A stretch of 6,129 nucleotides of DNA from an uncultured Oscillospiraceae bacterium (GTDB taxonomy: Bacteria > Bacillota > Clostridia > Oscillospirales > Acutalibacteraceae), in assembly GCA_958366985.1 (NCBI GenBank), contig CATXDC010000043.1, positions 1 through 6,129 of the forward strand. The letters run 5' to 3'. The translations under genes and the position numbers were made by a program. This document shows positions 4,040-6,129 of this stretch, in pieces (position 1 is the stretch's first letter; the number at the start of each line of letters is the position of its first letter). The notes under the pieces are model-generated. The model ran no database searches and was not told the DNA's origin. It saw only the letters and a list, made by a program, of their open reading frames with translations.

Positions 4040-6064
4040 ATGCGAACTGAAATAGAACTTAACAACGGATGGCGCTTTGCTAAGATATATAATCTGGGAA
4101 TAAGCGAAAATGATGCAGTTACCCCCGAATTTGACGATTGCTCATGGGAAAAGATCTGCCTGCCTCACACTTTTAATGCAACTGATAGTGTAACAAGCAG
4201 CTATTATAAAGGACTGACCTGTTACCGCCGAGATTTGGAGCTTTCGACAAAATACAAGGGCAAGGCACTATATATTGAATTTGGGGGAGCCAACACTACT
4301 GCTAAAGTGTTTGTGAATGGCTTTTTTGCCGGAAAACACGATGGAGGCTATTCTGCTTTTCGCATAAACATAACAAATTATTTACGCTATGACAGAAAAA
4401 GCCAAATTGCAGTCCTTGTTGACAATTCACCCACAAATTACATTGCTCCAATTACTGAACAGGGCGATTTTACAAAAATGGGTGGATTGTACCGAGAAGT
4501 TAAATTAATTGCCGCCGAACCTGTTCACATTGCACTGGAGGACAGTGGTTCCTGCGGAGTCTACATCACACCACATAATATTACATCAGACAGCGCAGAC
4601 ATTGATGTACTGATAAAGCTTGATTCCGCCAACAACACAGAGGCAAAGGCCGTAATTTTTTCCCCGGACGGAAAGCCTGTTGCAGAGATGTGTGGACATA
4701 CAGAAAGCGACAGGCTTACACTTTCGAAAAAAATATCTGCTCCGCAGTTGTGGGATGGTGTAAACTCTCCCTGTCTGTATAGTGCCGAAGTCACCCTATT
4801 TTATGGGGACAAAGCAACAGATATGGTATCCGAAAATTTTGGCATAAGGACATATCATATTAACCCTGAGGATGGTTTTTTCCTTAACGGAAAGTCTTAT
4901 CCTCTTCATGGTGTGAACTATCATCAAGACAGCTTTGAAAGCGGCTGGGCAATGACAAATATCCAACGTGAACGTGATTATGGAATTATTCGTGATATGG
5001 GTTGCAACGCTGTAAGAATGGCTCATTATCAGCATTGCAGTCAGGAATATTCACTGTGTGACGATTTCGGTATTTGTGTCTGGACAGAGATAGGGATTAT
5101 AAACAAAATGTCTCCGGATGAAAGCGAACGTCACATTCTTGCAGATGGCTTTGCAGAAAATGCAAAACAGCAGCTTATTGAGCTTATCAGGCAGAATTAC
5201 AATCATCCATCAATCATCTTATGGGGAATATCTAATGAACTTCACCAAATGTCTGATGAAATTTTTGCTTTATACCAAGAACTTTATGAGCTTGCCTGCA
5301 AGGAGGACAACACAAGGCTGAAAACTTATGCAGACAATCAGTTCTATGGCAGATTTTTGCAGCTTCCCGCAGATGTCGTAGGATATAACCGTTATTTCGG
5401 TTGGTATAAGGAAGCAGGCGATGCAGAACATTTCGGAGAATGGCTTGACTTATACCATAATTCAAAGGAAAAACGTCCGATATGCATTTCTGAATACGGC
5501 GGTGGCGGAGCCCTAACACAGCACAAGGACAGCATAGACTGGCTGAACGATATTGACTCGAATGGAGCTCGTCATTATGAAAATTATCAGTCACAGCTTC
5601 ACGAAATTGTTTGGCGGCAATTTTCTGCAAGAAAATATCTTTGGGCAGCATTTGTATGGTGTATGTTTGATTTTCCTTCCAGTGGTCGTGAAGAGGGCGA
5701 TACGATAGGACAGAATGATAAGGGTCTATGCACGAGAGAACGCATACCCAAAGATGCGTATTTCTTTTACAGGTCTGTATGGAGCAGTGAGAAAACTATC
5801 TACATTACTGAGCGCCGTCATAACGTAAGACCTTGCAATGTACCATTTATAAAGATATATTCAAATGCACAAAGTATTGAACTTATCGTGAACGACAGGT
5901 CGCTTGGCATAATAAAACGCAGCGAATTGCCAAATAGCAATGATACTGTTTTTGTATGGAACAATGTTAATATAAATAAAAATGAGAAAAATACTGTTAC
6001 TGCAAAAGCGACATTTAATGATGACACGATAAAGTATGACAAAGTTTGTTGGTATGGCGAATAA
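4040..6064 (+). CDS. GH2 glycosidase, probable beta-galactosidase
   Basis: A 674-residue protein with the GH2 domain order. Residues about 1-160 are the jelly-roll sugar-binding domain, including the GGLYREV motif (148-154). About 163-270 is an immunoglobulin-like domain, about 273-590 the TIM-barrel catalytic domain, and about 600-672 a further beta-sandwich. Catalytic residues are visible: E400 in WGISNE is the acid/base and E485 in ISEYGGG the nucleophile. The family signatures NAVRMAHYQHC (323-333) and LCDDFGICVWTEIG (339-352) are present. It is shorter than LacZ (about 1,000 aa) but complete, lacking only the extra C-terminal domains. No signal peptide, so it is probably cytoplasmic. Beta-galactosidase is the best guess; beta-glucuronidase or alpha-L-arabinopyranosidase activity also occurs in GH2 and cannot be excluded. 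It sits 37 bp behind the GH127 gene and is visibly more AT-rich than it. Confidence 0.94.
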   Translation: MRTEIELNNGWRFAKIYNLGISENDAVTPEFDDCSWEKICLPHTFNATDSVTSSYYKGLTCYRRDLELSTKYKGKALYIEFGGANTTAKVFVNGFFAGKHDGGYSAFRINITNYLRYDRKSQIAVLVDNSPTNYIAPITEQGDFTKMGGLYREVKLIAAEPVHIALEDSGSCGVYITPHNITSDSADIDVLIKLDSANNTEAKAVIFSPDGKPVAEMCGHTESDRLTLSKKISAPQLWDGVNSPCLYSAEVTLFYGDKATDMVSENFGIRTYHINPEDGFFLNGKSYPLHGVNYHQDSFESGWAMTNIQRERDYGIIRDMGCNAVRMAHYQHCSQEYSLCDDFGICVWTEIGIINKMSPDESERHILADGFAENAKQQLIELIRQNYNHPSIILWGISNELHQMSDEIFALYQELYELACKEDNTRLKTYADNQFYGRFLQLPADVVGYNRYFGWYKEAGDAEHFGEWLDLYHNSKEKRPICISEYGGGGALTQHKDSIDWLNDIDSNGARHYENYQSQLHEIVWRQFSARKYLWAAFVWCMFDFPSSGREEGDTIGQNDKGLCTRERIPKDAYFFYRSVWSSEKTIYITERRHNVRPCNVPFIKIYSNAQSIELIVNDRSLGIIKRSELPNSNDTVFVWNNVNINKNEKNTVTAKATFNDDTIKYDKVCWYGE

Positions 6065-6129
6065 CAGAGCAAATGTAAAGATTCAATCACAACGAACATC
6101 TGGGAACCTCTAAAAACCGGTTTGAAAAG
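6065..6129. other. Right-edge sequence after the operon, no gene seen
   Basis: The final 65 bases contain no start codon with a ribosome binding site and no clear terminator. The only structure is a perfect 10-bp palindrome, AAACCGGTTT (6114-6123), too tight to form a hairpin loop at full length. The operon may continue or terminate beyond the edge. Confidence 0.5.

Noticed and set aside
5232..5651. Antisense open frame (139 aa) within the GH2 gene
   Set aside because: It lies opposite the GH2 catalytic core and has no recognisable domain.
1..6129. A CRISPR array, tRNA, rRNA, insertion sequence, defence or phage module
   Set aside because: No regularly spaced repeats, no cloverleaf or ribosomal RNA signature and no transposase or integrase motifs were seen. 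All full-length genes fit a carbohydrate-use locus.

Overview
The window looks like a plant-polysaccharide (arabinose/galactose side-chain) utilisation locus from a gut or rumen Clostridia, most likely Ruminococcus or a close relative. This is inferred from moderate to low GC, AGGAGG-type ribosome binding sites, near-consensus sigma-A promoters, and intracellular glycosidases paired with AraC-type regulators. The genus is an impression from gene style, not a database result.

Layout, left to right. Bases 1-74 (minus) hold the first 24 codons of a gene whose N-terminus reads like a GH51 alpha-L-arabinofuranosidase; it runs off the left edge. Bases 75-188 are a divergent control region with overlapping back-to-back promoters. 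Bases 189-983 (plus) encode an AraC-family regulator (264 aa). Bases 984-1215 lie between convergent regulator genes. They contain a possible 53-codon ORF (minus) whose start overlaps the stop of the next regulator, with a hairpin plus T-run inside it. Bases 1216-2034 (minus) encode a second AraC-family regulator (272 aa). Bases 2035-2100 are a second divergent control region, with a perfect 12-bp palindrome inside the overlapping promoters. Bases 2101-4002 (plus) encode a GH127 beta-L-arabinofuranosidase-type enzyme, and 4040-6064 (plus) a GH2 beta-galactosidase-type enzyme 37 bp downstream, probably in one operon. Bases 6065-6129 hold no gene that I can see.

The locus is a mirror image: glycosidase / divergent AraC regulator, then AraC regulator / divergent glycosidase operon, with the two regulators converging. 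The simple model is that each regulator controls its divergent neighbour in response to a sugar from the same plant material. GH51 would remove alpha-linked arabinofuranose, GH127 beta-linked arabinofuranose (for example from extensin-type hydroxyproline-linked oligosaccharides), and GH2 galactose or a related residue. The full-length enzymes have no signal peptide, so they should act in the cytoplasm on imported oligosaccharides. No transporter lies in the window. No mobile element, CRISPR array, tRNA or rRNA was seen.
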